Positions 17,757 through 26,896 of a DNA stretch of 64,000 bases are shown piece after piece; position 1 is the first letter of the stretch; the number at the start of each line of letters is the position of its first letter. The notes below the pieces were generated by a model that was not told the DNA's origin, made no database searches, and worked only from the letters and a program-made list of their open reading frames with translations. The stretch spans positions 620,001 to 684,000 of the forward strand of contig JACKMA010000002.1 of the NCBI GenBank assembly GCA_024235635.1, in the 5' to 3' direction. The position numbers were made by a program, and so were the translations under genes. Origin of the DNA: Zoogloeaceae bacterium. GTDB taxonomy: Bacteria > Pseudomonadota > Gammaproteobacteria > Burkholderiales > Rhodocyclaceae.

Positions 17757-18878
17757 TCAGCTCCCCGGCGGGCGGGCCAGCCGTTCGAGCATGGCCTGGA
17801 TCGCGGCAATCTGGCGACCTTCGCGTTCGCCGTAGCGGTCATCGGTGTAGCCCCACCAATCCCAGCAACCGCGGGGATTGTAGAGCCAGTCGAAACCGCC
17901 GATGAAGCCGTCGGTCGGCCGGATCTGCGGGAACAGCAGCACCAGGCGGTTGCTCCATGCCCATTCCAGATAGCCCGCGTTATCGACGAACCGGGTGCCG
18001 ATCTGTTCCGTGGTCTGGCGACAGCCGTGAAAGACCACGTGTACCCGGCAACCGCCGCCATCGCAGCCGGGTGGCACCAGCAGGTAGCCGACCTCGGCCA
18101 TGCCGGAGGTCGACGGTTTCGGACCGAGGAACGGCTGCTGGTCGAATGCCCGCACCGAGCCCGGGGGCGGTTCCCTGGGCGGCGCCAAGGGCCCGATCAG
18201 GTAGTTCAGCAGTTCGCCGGCGGCATCGAGGGCGCCACAATGGTTCAGATAGGGCGGCTCGGAGGTTCCGCAGGGGTTGGCGTCGGGATCCTCGACCGTG
18301 ATCATCGCGTGACCCGCGGACGCGAGCGTCACCAGTCGCACCGCGTTCGGCTGCAGCAGGCTTCGGTACAGGGCTACCAGGGCATCCACCACAGGTCGCT
18401 CGACGGTCTCGTCGCGGCCACCCGAGAACACCCAGGCACGGTCGTCGGCAAGCCCTTCGATACCGTCGATCCGCCCCGCTTCCGCCTTGCGCACGATGCG
18501 CTGGCGAAAGTGACCAACCACCGGCATCGGACTCCAGAACCGGGGCGCCATGCAGCGGGTCAGCGCGAACCAGATCGAGTCGCCGGCACAATCATAGGGA
18601 CCAGCCGCCAGGACGCCGGCACCGGCGACGGTCGCGGAATGGGCGACGTGAAACTGCACCGCCATGTAGCCGCCGGAGGAAACCCCCGAGACGGTGACGT
18701 CGTCGGCAGAGGTCCCCAGCGCCGGCAATGGCCCGGCTGCGGCCGCGACACCCACGATCAGACTGCATGCCAGGACCGCACAGGATCGCTGTGCAGCGAG
18801 GACCAGTCTGCGGCGCAGGGATCTGCGGCCCAGACCGGCGGCGGATGCGATGGCAGATTTCGACACGCGACGACCCAT
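17757..18878 (-). CDS. Secreted PHB-depolymerase-like esterase
   Basis: The 373-residue alpha/beta-hydrolase has an Arg-rich leader followed by a hydrophobic signal (about 30-48, ending AAAAGPLP). The nucleophile motif is GVSSGGYMA and an HVVFHGCRQT segment of the PHB depolymerase/feruloyl-esterase family sits near the C-terminus, with NPRGCWDWWGY at the end. Export to the periplasm or medium is likely. The start is ATG 18878; a longer open frame upstream runs over terminator hairpins and is not credible. It may cleave short-chain polyhydroxyalkanoate or other esters; no separate substrate-binding domain is seen. Confidence 0.83.
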   Translation of the reverse strand: MGRRVSKSAIASAAGLGRRSLRRRLVLAAQRSCAVLACSLIVGVAAAAGPLPALGTSADDVTVSGVSSGGYMAVQFHVAHSATVAGAGVLAAGPYDCAGDSIWFALTRCMAPRFWSPMPVVGHFRQRIVRKAEAGRIDGIEGLADDRAWVFSGGRDETVERPVVDALVALYRSLLQPNAVRLVTLASAGHAMITVEDPDANPCGTSEPPYLNHCGALDAAGELLNYLIGPLAPPREPPPGSVRAFDQQPFLGPKPSTSGMAEVGYLLVPPGCDGGGCRVHVVFHGCRQTTEQIGTRFVDNAGYLEWAWSNRLVLLFPQIRPTDGFIGGFDWLYNPRGCWDWWGYTDDRYGEREGRQIAAIQAMLERLARPPGS

Positions 18879-18958
18879 GGGCAGGCAACGCGCGGAGTAT
18901 AGCCCCTGCGCACCGGCATGCCGCGCCAGCGGCCGAGATGGACACGGCCATGTCCAAT

Positions 18959-18997
18959 AAAAAAACGGGAATGGGCGGATCGACCGACCATTCCCGT
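18959..18997 (-). terminator. Second intrinsic terminator downstream of the BON gene
   Basis: Read on the minus strand, ACGGGAATGG and its complement (18966-18974 with 18988-18997) form a 10-bp stem with a 13-nt loop, followed by seven T residues (18959-18965). It backs up the terminator at 19043-19080 and isolates the esterase gene from upstream transcription. Confidence 0.8.
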
Positions 18998-19042
18998 CAA
19001 CGGATCCGATGCTCGACGGACCCGGCACCTCACATCTGTGTC

Positions 19043-19080
19043 AAAAAAGGGTGCCGCACCGACATCGCCGGTGCGGCGCC
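19043..19080 (-). terminator. First intrinsic terminator downstream of the BON gene
   Basis: On the minus strand an 11-bp GC-rich stem (19070-19080 with 19050-19060, GGCGCCGCACC with one mismatch) is followed by a six-T tract (19043-19048). It lies about 70 nt after the BON gene stop. Confidence 0.88.
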
Positions 19081-19147
19081 AAGAGGCAATTCCGATCCAG
19101 GCTCGGTCGAAACATCCGTCGTTCCCTCGACTGTCCGCAGTCCGGAC

Positions 19148-19480
19148 TCAACGGCTGTGATCGACCTGCAGCAGGTTGTCGACCCGGCGCACGCCTTCGA
19201 TGTCCGAGGCGATGTCCAGCGCCCGCCGAACTTCACGCTCACCGATCACCGTACCAGCCAGGCTGACGATGCCATCCTGGGTGTCGATATCGATGCGCGC
19301 GCCCAGCAGGCCCGGGTCGGACATCAAGGCCGCCGCGACCTTGCCGTTGATCGCCGCGTCCATCGCGGTATCGCCGATCCCCTGCGCAGCGCCACTGTCC
19401 GCTGCGTGGGCACCGACGCTGATCGAAAAGGCGATTGCAGTGGTCTTCAGGATGTTCGCTATCACACTGCGTCTGGACAC
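19148..19480 (-). CDS. Periplasmic BON-domain protein
   Basis: The 110-residue protein has a signal peptide (KTTAIAFSISVGAHAA, cleavage near residue 24) and one BON domain (AAINGKVAAALMSDPGLLGARI, then DIDTQDGIVSLAGTVIGERE and EGVRRVDNLLQV). BON proteins such as OsmY bind phospholipid or membranes in the periplasm and are stress-inducible. GTG 19480 is chosen because AAGGAG precedes it at good spacing and the signal peptide follows at once. The gene sits directly downstream of glrR but has its own sigma-54 promoter and two GlrR-type boxes, so it is a likely target of that system. Confidence 0.9.
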   Translation of the reverse strand: MSRRSVIANILKTTAIAFSISVGAHAADSGAAQGIGDTAMDAAINGKVAAALMSDPGLLGARIDIDTQDGIVSLAGTVIGEREVRRALDIASDIEGVRRVDNLLQVDHSR

Positions 19481-19533
19481 GATGCACTCCTTCCGGGACC
19501 GGATGCCCCGCTCGTTTGACCTGCTGCGGGTAT

Positions 19534-19550
19534 AGCCAACTTCGTGCCAG
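19534..19550 (-). promoter_or_regulatory. Sigma-54 promoter of the BON gene
   Basis: On the minus strand the site reads CTGGCACGAAGTTGGCT. This matches YTGGCACGRNNNTTGCW except for one base (TGGC for TTGC), and the invariant -24 GG and -12 GC are present. Predicted transcription would start near 19522, leaving a 5' leader of about 42 nt with AAGGAG before the BON start. Confidence 0.85.
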
Positions 19551-19622
19551 GCGAAAAAGTCCATTATTTTCAGATAGCTGGCCGTGCACGCGGCAACAAA
19601 TCGACGATCCACGGCAAAGGAA

Positions 19623-19640
19623 TGTCGGGCTGCCACGACA
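19623..19640. promoter_or_regulatory. GlrR-type box, proximal, upstream of the BON gene
   Basis: Perfect TGTC-N10-GACA palindrome, the enterobacterial GlrR recognition motif. Its centre is 84 bp from the -24 GG of the BON sigma-54 promoter, a normal distance for an enhancer-binding protein. Confidence 0.82.
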
Positions 19641-19684
19641 GGGCGCCGCCATGGCACCGCAAGTCTATGATTTAAATCGGATTC

Positions 19685-21079
19685 TTACTGTCGCCCAGGT
19701 CCGACAGAATCGCCGGTGGTGCGGAACATGGCAGGCACGAGGTCGTAGCGCTGCAGCAGCCGATAGAACTCGGTCCGGTTCCGCTGCGCCAGCCGGGCAG
19801 CGTCGGAGACGTTTCCGTCAGTCAATTTCAGGAGCTGAATCAGGTAATTGCGTTCGAACCGCGCTTTCGCCTCGGCGTAGGAGAGTTCATCCATGCGGCG
19901 CACGCGCAGCGCGCGATCGACCAGCGTCCGCGGCACCAGCGGTGATGTCGCAAGTGCGCACACCTGTTCGACCACATTGTAGAGCTGACGGACGTTGCCG
20001 GGCCACGGCGCAGCCACTAGCGCATCGAGCGCCTCGGGGGCGAAGCCGTTGACGTCCTTGCCGTACTTGCGTGCGAGTTGCGTCAGGAAGTGGCCGGCCA
20101 GCAGCGGGATGTCCTCCCTCCGGGCGGACAGCGGAGGCAGATAGAGGCTGACGACATTGAGGCGGTAGTAGAGATCCTCGCGAAACTGCCCCTCGCCCAT
20201 CGCCAGGTCGAGATCCCGGTGAGTCGCCGACAAGATGCGTACGTCGATCGCACGGGCCTGGGTGGCACCGACCGGACGCACCGCCCGCTCCTGCAGCACC
20301 CGCAGCAGCTTGACCTGCAGCGCCAGCGGCATGTCGCCGATCTCGTCGAGGAATAGCGTGCCCCCATGGGCTGCCAGAAACAAGCCGTCGCGATTGCTGG
20401 CGGCACCGGTGAACGCACCCTTGACGTGTCCGAACAGTTCGGACTCGAGCAATTGCTCCGGAATCGCCCCGCAGTTGATCGCGACGAAGGGATGGTCGGC
20501 GCGCGGGCTGGCACGATGGATCGCGCGCGCCAGCAGTTCCTTGCCGGTGCCGCTGTCACCCCGGATCAGCACGCTGGCATCCGACGCCGCCACCATGTGG
20601 GCTTCCGCCAGCAGCTCGCGCATCGCACTGCTGCGGCTGACGATTTCGGCACGCCAGCGCTCGTCGCCACTGTCACTGGTCTGCTGTTGCGGCGAAAGCG
20701 ACAGGGCGTGCTCGATCTTCTCGCGCAGCAACTGGCTGTCGAACGGCTTGGTGAGATATGCGAACACGCCCTTGCCGATCGCCTCGACGGCGTCCGGAAT
20801 GGTGCCATGTGCGGTCAGCAGGATCACCGGCAGCGACGGATGATGGCGCCGAATTTCAGCGAACAGGCTGAGACCGTCGCGATCCGGCAGGCGCACGTCG
20901 CTGACCACCACGTCCGGCCGCTGGCTGGCGAGTTGCGCCTCGGCCGCTGCCGCGCTGGCCGCGGTGCTGACCTCGTAGCCGGTTGCCGCGAGGCGCATCG
21001 TCAGCAGGCGCAGCAGGTCCGGGTCGTCATCGACGACCAGCACGCGCGCACCGGTGTGGATATTGCCTCCCGCGTTCAT
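19685..21079 (-). CDS. glrR: Sigma-54-dependent response regulator GlrR/QseF
   Basis: The 464-residue enhancer-binding protein has a receiver domain (phospho-acceptor Asp61 in VVVSDVRLPDRDG), an AAA+ domain with Walker A GDSGTGKE (174-181) and the sigma-54 contact loop GAFTGA (221-226), and a C-terminal Fis-type helix-turn-helix (DGNVSDAARLAQRNRTEFYRLL). Its ATG overlaps the TGA of the lipoprotein gene (ATGA). Gene order kinase-lipoprotein-regulator matches glrK-qseG-glrR (qseEGF) of enterobacteria. A GlrR-type box overlaps the 3' end of this gene. The operon partners and the nearby boxes make the ortholog call strong. Confidence 0.92.
   Translation of the reverse strand: MNAGGNIHTGARVLVVDDDPDLLRLLTMRLAATGYEVSTAASAAAAEAQLASQRPDVVVSDVRLPDRDGLSLFAEIRRHHPSLPVILLTAHGTIPDAVEAIGKGVFAYLTKPFDSQLLREKIEHALSLSPQQQTSDSGDERWRAEIVSRSSAMRELLAEAHMVAASDASVLIRGDSGTGKELLARAIHRASPRADHPFVAINCGAIPEQLLESELFGHVKGAFTGAASNRDGLFLAAHGGTLFLDEIGDMPLALQVKLLRVLQERAVRPVGATQARAIDVRILSATHRDLDLAMGEGQFREDLYYRLNVVSLYLPPLSARREDIPLLAGHFLTQLARKYGKDVNGFAPEALDALVAAPWPGNVRQLYNVVEQVCALATSPLVPRTLVDRALRVRRMDELSYAEAKARFERNYLIQLLKLTDGNVSDAARLAQRNRTEFYRLLQRYDLVPAMFRTTGDSVGPGRQ
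19689..19706. promoter_or_regulatory. GlrR-type box, distal, upstream of the BON gene
   Basis: Perfect TGTC-N10-GACA inside the last codons of glrR, centred 66 bp upstream of the proximal box. The paired spacing closely mirrors that of the boxes in front of the bactofilin gene. Confidence 0.78.
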
Positions 21080-21699
21080 TGCGTCGCCCCCCCCATCGGC
21101 ACCGGTGGCGCCGGCCGTCCCGGCAGGCTGCGCTCGATTTCCGCCAGCGCGTCGATCTTTTCCTGAAGGGCGCTCGCCTTCGCCCGCAGCGCTTCGACCT
21201 CGGCGCTCGCTTCGCTGGCGCGTAGCTCCGCGTCGCGTGCAGTGACGCCCAGCCTGTCGGCCTGGGTGTCGAGCTTGAGGCGTTCTGCATATTGATCGGA
21301 CAGCAGACGCGCCAGTGGCTGCAGTGCGACCGCCTGCGGGCTGTCCGATTCGGCGATATCGTCCAGCAGGCCGAGCGCACGCACCAGATCGCTGCGCCGG
21401 TGTCCGAGCAGGATTGCGAGACGCAGCGCGTCGAGCGGATCGCTGACGCGCCCCTTCAATGCCTCCCGTTCGCGGGCCAGTTCCGCCGCCGACATGCCGC
21501 GAGAGTTGCGATAGAAGGCCAGGATCGCACGCAGATTGACGTCGCCTGCCACCAGCGGCGAGGCCTGCTCGACGATCACCGCCGGTGCGGCCGCCGGCAG
21601 TCCATCGGGACCCCGGATCGTGCTCCGTTCGAGCGAGCATGCGCCGAGGCCGCCGAGCATGGCGAGCATTGCGACCGCGTGACGCCGATCAGCGCTCAT
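21076..21699 (-). CDS. qseG: QseG-like outer-membrane lipoprotein
   Basis: The 207-residue lipoprotein has a short signal ending in the lipobox LGAC (MLAMLGGLGACSLERS), followed by a helical region (ILAFYRNSRGMSAAELARERE) and a C-terminal coiled coil (EVEALRAKASALQEKIDALAEIE). In enterobacteria QseG interacts with the kinase GlrK/QseE and is needed for full signalling. The start is ATG 21699, overlapping the end of glrK by 11 nt; its stop overlaps the glrR start. Sequence conservation in this family is low, so the symbol rests on position, lipobox and coiled coil. Confidence 0.8.
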   Translation of the reverse strand: MSADRRHAVAMLAMLGGLGACSLERSTIRGPDGLPAAAPAVIVEQASPLVAGDVNLRAILAFYRNSRGMSAAELAREREALKGRVSDPLDALRLAILLGHRRSDLVRALGLLDDIAESDSPQAVALQPLARLLSDQYAERLKLDTQADRLGVTARDAELRASEASAEVEALRAKASALQEKIDALAEIERSLPGRPAPPVPMGGATQ

Positions 21700-23101
21700 A
21701 GGGCAGCTCGATCCTGAAATGGCAACCCAGGCTGGCCGGCACCAGCACGACGCTGCCGCCATGGGCATGGGCGTACTCGCGAACGATGGACAGGCCGATG
21801 CCGGTCCCGTTCTCCCTCCCCTCCGGTTGCAGGCTGCCGCGAAAGAACGGGTCGAAGATGCGTTCGGCCTCCTCCGGCTCGACGCCCGGGCCCTCGTCGA
21901 TGCAATCGAGTCGCAGGCGTTTGCCCTTGCGGTTGGCGATCAGGCGGATCAGCGACCCTTCAGGGCTGAATGCGATCGCATTGGCGAGCAGATTCGACAG
22001 CATCAGAGAGACCTTTTGAATATCCACCTCGATCGCATCAGCGTGACCTTCGACCGACACCTCGAGACGCCGCTGCTGAATCTGCAGGGCTTGCTCCTCG
22101 ACCACCGAGCGCAGCAGCGCCACCGGTTCGATCCGGCCGTAGCTCAGGCGGCGGGCATCGAAAGCCGCGGCATTGACGCCGAGCAAGGCCTCGATCCGGG
22201 TCTGCAGGGTCGCGCAGTTGTGCTTCAGGATCGCAACCACTTCGCGCTGGGGCTCGACCAGCGGCCCGAGCACCCGATCGTCGAGCAAGGATACCCCTTC
22301 GCGCATCGCGGCAAGTGGCGTCTTGAGTTCGTGCGAGACGTGACGCAGGACGCGTACGCGGTCCGATTCGAGTTCGTTCAACCGCTCGCGCAACCATTCG
22401 AGCCGCTCCCCGACCTGTCGCAGGTCGCGGGGCCCGCCGACCTTCACGGGGCGATCGGAATAGCCGTCGCCGAGCGCGACGATCGCCCGTTCCAGCCGCG
22501 ACAGCGAGCGCACCAGCCACGCGCCGAACGCGATCGCCAGCAGGACGCTCACCAGCACGGCGGCGGATACCTGGCTGGCCACCCGCGCGCGGTTCGCGTC
22601 GAGCGCGTCGAACAGACTCTGGTTGTGGGCCTCGATGGCCTCGCGGGCCGCGCCGGAGACGACGCCGCCGACCGCCGCCAGCCGGTTCAATTCCGCGAAC
22701 AGCGCATCTTCGTCGCCGGCGCTCGACAGCAGCGCTTCGACGCGGCCCGCACTCTGGCGCCAGTCCTTCAGCGAAGGCAGGATCGGCGCCAGATCGATCG
22801 CCACCAAGGAACCGAGCCCATCGATCGCCTCGACCGCCTCCGCCCGGCTCGCGACGAAGCGCTCCAGCAGCGCCGGTTCGCCCAACAGCCGGTATTGCCG
22901 GGCGCTACGGGTCATGTCGACCGCGCGCTCGCCGAGCAGTTGGACAACCCGCGACAGCCGCAGTGCATCCCCGGCAGCACCGCGGCTGCGACTGGCGAAG
23001 TCCTCGAGAACGGCCAGACCCTGCATTGCCGCTGCCGTCAGCACGGCAGCGATCAGCAGAAAGGCGAGAAGGAGATACTGACGGAAGGATGGACTTGGCA
23101 T
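21689..23101 (-). CDS. glrK: Sensor histidine kinase GlrK/QseE
   Basis: The 470-residue kinase has a transmembrane helix at about 9-29, a helical periplasmic domain, a second helix (SAAVLVSVLLAIAFGAWLV), a HAMP-like region, then the dimerisation helix with His257 in RHVSHELKTPL and an ATPase domain (N box LLANAIAFSPEG, G boxes GPGVEPEEAERIF and NGTGIGLSIV). Start ATG 23101 is chosen because the first helix follows directly; a GTG two codons earlier is possible. It is the first gene of glrK-qseG-glrR, divergent from bactofilin across a 331-bp region holding two GlrR boxes. Confidence 0.9.
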   Translation of the reverse strand: MPSPSFRQYLLLAFLLIAAVLTAAAMQGLAVLEDFASRSRGAAGDALRLSRVVQLLGERAVDMTRSARQYRLLGEPALLERFVASRAEAVEAIDGLGSLVAIDLAPILPSLKDWRQSAGRVEALLSSAGDEDALFAELNRLAAVGGVVSGAAREAIEAHNQSLFDALDANRARVASQVSAAVLVSVLLAIAFGAWLVRSLSRLERAIVALGDGYSDRPVKVGGPRDLRQVGERLEWLRERLNELESDRVRVLRHVSHELKTPLAAMREGVSLLDDRVLGPLVEPQREVVAILKHNCATLQTRIEALLGVNAAAFDARRLSYGRIEPVALLRSVVEEQALQIQQRRLEVSVEGHADAIEVDIQKVSLMLSNLLANAIAFSPEGSLIRLIANRKGKRLRLDCIDEGPGVEPEEAERIFDPFFRGSLQPEGRENGTGIGLSIVREYAHAHGGSVVLVPASLGCHFRIELPYER

Positions 23102-23200
23102 CGACACCAAGCATTGGCGGTGGGATGGACCGGCACGAGTGTAGGCAATGCCTCCGATCGCCGCAAAGTTACGAAATGCAACGAAATGGCATACGCGGGG

Positions 23201-23218
23201 TGTCGGGTCATAGCGACA
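23201..23218. promoter_or_regulatory. GlrR-type box, distal, upstream of bactofilin
   Basis: Perfect TGTC-N10-GACA palindrome, centred about 155 bp upstream of the -24 GG of the bactofilin sigma-54 promoter. Confidence 0.82.
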
Positions 23219-23269
23219 CCAGCCAAACCCGCGCCGCACAATGCTTTCGGTCCAAATTACGGTCCACGC

Positions 23270-23287
23270 TGTCGCCTGACGGCGACA
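23270..23287. promoter_or_regulatory. GlrR-type box, proximal, upstream of bactofilin
   Basis: Perfect TGTC-N10-GACA palindrome, centred 69 bp from the distal box and about 86 bp upstream of the -24 GG. Confidence 0.84.
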
Positions 23288-23361
23288 TTCCGGGCCGTGA
23301 TGTCCGTCACGAAATCCCGCACCGACGCGACAAACGACTGATTCTGTGAAATATTCCCTTG

Positions 23362-23378
23362 CTGGCACGGCGCTTGCC
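23362..23378 (+). promoter_or_regulatory. Sigma-54 promoter of the bactofilin gene
   Basis: The site reads CTGGCACGGCGCTTGCC and matches YTGGCACGRNNNTTGCW at all but the last position. Expected transcription start is near 23389, giving a leader of about 44 nt that ends in AGAGGAAGG before the bactofilin ATG. The rest of the 331-bp intergenic region holds the two GlrR boxes and presumably the glrK promoter, for which I see no clear match. Confidence 0.92.
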
Positions 23379-23432
23379 ATTGTCCCCGGCGGCGTCCGCG
23401 ACCGCAAACATCTCACAGCAAGAGGAAGGCTC

Positions 23433-24035
23433 ATGTTCAACAAGCAGAATCTTTTCGCGAAACCCAGTGGTCCGACCACCCCTGAGCGTCGTCCCAACTA
23501 CCCGAACAACCTGGGTAGCCGCGGCAGTTCGGTGCTCTCCGGAACGACCGCAACCAGTACCACCAACAGCCTTTCCAGCGAAAACCAGGACGCCAACGAC
23601 AGCAGCGAGAAGGAAACCATGACCGGCACCGACAACGCCAACACCACGCCCGAAACCGAATCCAGCGGCAGCCAGCTGATCGTTGGTCCCGACGTCAAGC
23701 TCAAGGGCGCCGAGATCCTCGACTGCGACACGCTGGTTGTCGAGGGTCGTGTCGAGGCGACGATGGACAGCCGTGTCATCAGGATCGCCGAGAAGGGCTC
23801 GTTCTCGGGCAAGGTCTGCATCGACGTGGCCGAGGTTCATGGCGACTTCGACGGCGAACTCACCGCGCGCAAGCAGCTGGTGATCCACGCGACCGGCAAG
23901 GTCAGCGGCGTGATCCGCTACGGCAAGATCCTGATCGAGGAAGGCGGCATCGTCAGCGGTGACGTGCAGTCGATGAACGCCGAGGAAGCGGCCAGAAGCG
24001 CCCGCGTCCAGCCTCTCGTCGCCAACAAGGCCTGA
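23433..24035 (+). CDS. Bactofilin (polymer-forming cytoskeletal protein)
   Basis: The 200-residue protein has a disordered, Ser/Thr/Asn-rich N-terminus (about 1-75) and a DUF583 beta-helix core (SQLIVGPDVKLKGAEILDCD through VIRYGKILIEEGGIVSGDVQS). Bactofilins self-assemble without nucleotide and scaffold cell-wall or polarity machinery at the inner membrane. The start is ATG 23433 behind GAGGAAGG; the upstream in-frame ATG lies in front of the sigma-54 promoter and cannot be used by that transcript. The sigma-54 promoter with paired GlrR boxes suggests envelope-stress control. Confidence 0.92.
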   Translation: MFNKQNLFAKPSGPTTPERRPNYPNNLGSRGSSVLSGTTATSTTNSLSSENQDANDSSEKETMTGTDNANTTPETESSGSQLIVGPDVKLKGAEILDCDTLVVEGRVEATMDSRVIRIAEKGSFSGKVCIDVAEVHGDFDGELTARKQLVIHATGKVSGVIRYGKILIEEGGIVSGDVQSMNAEEAARSARVQPLVANKA

Positions 24036-24062
24036 CGCCACGAATCGCCCGGGGGCCACGAT

Positions 24063-24707
24063 ATGAATGCAACGATGATCGCGAGCCCCCTGGCTGGTTT
24101 CGAGGGAGGCGTATGGACCTGGCTGGGCGGCGGTGACTCCGAAGCAAAGGAGACACCCCGCGCCGACCCGATGGACGGCCTGCGTTTCGAGGTCAGCAGC
24201 GGCACGCTGCCGGCCGCTTCCGCACTGGCAAAGCGTCGCTACCAACAGCGCGGCCTCGGCACCACAGGCGTTGGCGGCACCGGCGATCGTCTGCCCAGCA
24301 TCACGGTCCTGGCCCGCCAGGGCGCTCATCTGTGGGCGACCTTGCGACTCGGCCTGGATTCGATCGCCGGGCTGCAGGCAGATGCTCACTACCGTCGCGA
24401 GATCGATCGTCTGCGCGGCAGTTCCCGCCGTATCGCAGAGGTGACTCGGCTCGCGATCGACGCACCTTGCCCGCCCGGAACCATGCTGATGGCGCTGTTC
24501 CGACAGGCGCTGCGCCAACTCCGCCACCAGGCACCGATCACCGATCTGGTGATCGAGGTCAATCCGCGCCACGCTCGCTTCTATATCCAGCGCTTCGGCT
24601 TCACCCAGATCGGTGAGGAGCGCATCTGCAGTCGTGTCGGTGCGCCGGCCGTGCTGCTGCATCGGTCGATCTCGTCGGCCGAACTGCGCGAACAGCTGGC
24701 CGCCTGA
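24063..24707 (+). CDS. FeeM-like N-acyl amino acid synthase domain protein
   Basis: The 214-residue protein resembles the GNAT-fold FeeM/exosortase-associated acyltransferase family: FEVSSGTLPAASALAKRRY, LPSITVLARQGAHLWATLRL, RIAEVTRLAIDAPCPPGTM and the C-terminal DLVIEVNPRHARFYIQRFGF. FeeM uses acyl-ACP to make long-chain N-acyl amino acids. The gene begins 27 nt after bactofilin in the same direction, so it probably shares the GlrR/sigma-54 promoter. Substrate and product here are inference. Confidence 0.78.
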   Translation: MNATMIASPLAGFEGGVWTWLGGGDSEAKETPRADPMDGLRFEVSSGTLPAASALAKRRYQQRGLGTTGVGGTGDRLPSITVLARQGAHLWATLRLGLDSIAGLQADAHYRREIDRLRGSSRRIAEVTRLAIDAPCPPGTMLMALFRQALRQLRHQAPITDLVIEVNPRHARFYIQRFGFTQIGEERICSRVGAPAVLLHRSISSAELREQLAA

Positions 24708-24783
24708 GTTTCGCCGGCTCCGCACACCGGGCCCGGCTCGGGTATGCTTGCGCCCTGCCCGTAACCACGCAGACTGCAAGTTC

Positions 24784-26437
<1,654 letters not shown>

Positions 26438-26448
<11 letters not shown>

Positions 26449-26890
26449 CCGTCTGCAGGGGCGCGCCGCCGGCCACACCCCGCAGGAAACCGAGCAGGCG
26501 CGCGTCGGTGTGGTCAACGTGGCTGCGCAGGGCCGAGACAAGCCGCGTGACCGACGCCGCGAACGCGTCCGACGACCGATCCAACGCGAGCAGATGGTCC
26601 AGCTCGCAGCACAGTCGGCGATGCTCGGCACAATGCTGCGCTGCCCCCGGGTAGGCATAGCGCGCCATGGCGCGTTCCTCACCGTCGAAATGCTGCCGTG
26701 AATACTGCACCAGCGCCACCAGCAGTTCCGCCGTATCGCCGTGCTCGCCCAGCAGTGCCGCCAGTGCTCGAATCAATCGCGCCTGAATCCGGTGTTCCTC
26801 ATCGATCTCGACGGCAGTTTCCCGACGCGTCGGACCCGTCGACGGCCGCGTCACGGCGCTGTCGGAGCTGGGATGATCGGCGGGATTCAT
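26438..26890 (-). CDS. Hemerythrin-domain protein
   Basis: The 150-residue protein has the diiron hemerythrin pattern: IDEEHRIQ (first His), YSRQHFDGEERAM, AAQHCAEHRRL and SHVDHTDARLL. Bacteriohemerythrins bind O2 or sense redox and iron. A short disordered N-terminus precedes the domain. The 3' end overlaps ettA by 11 nt (convergent), and the gene starts 6 nt after the HDOD gene, so the two are probably co-transcribed. Confidence 0.85.
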
Positions 26891-26896
26891 GGTGAT

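Noticed and set aside
23346..23432. Longer bactofilin start at 23346
   Set aside because: It lies upstream of the sigma-54 promoter and has no ribosome site; ATG 23433 has GAGGAAGG.
23200..23432. A GlmY-like small RNA driven by the sigma-54 promoter
   Set aside because: The predicted transcript runs only about 44 nt before the bactofilin ATG and has no terminator, so it is an mRNA leader.
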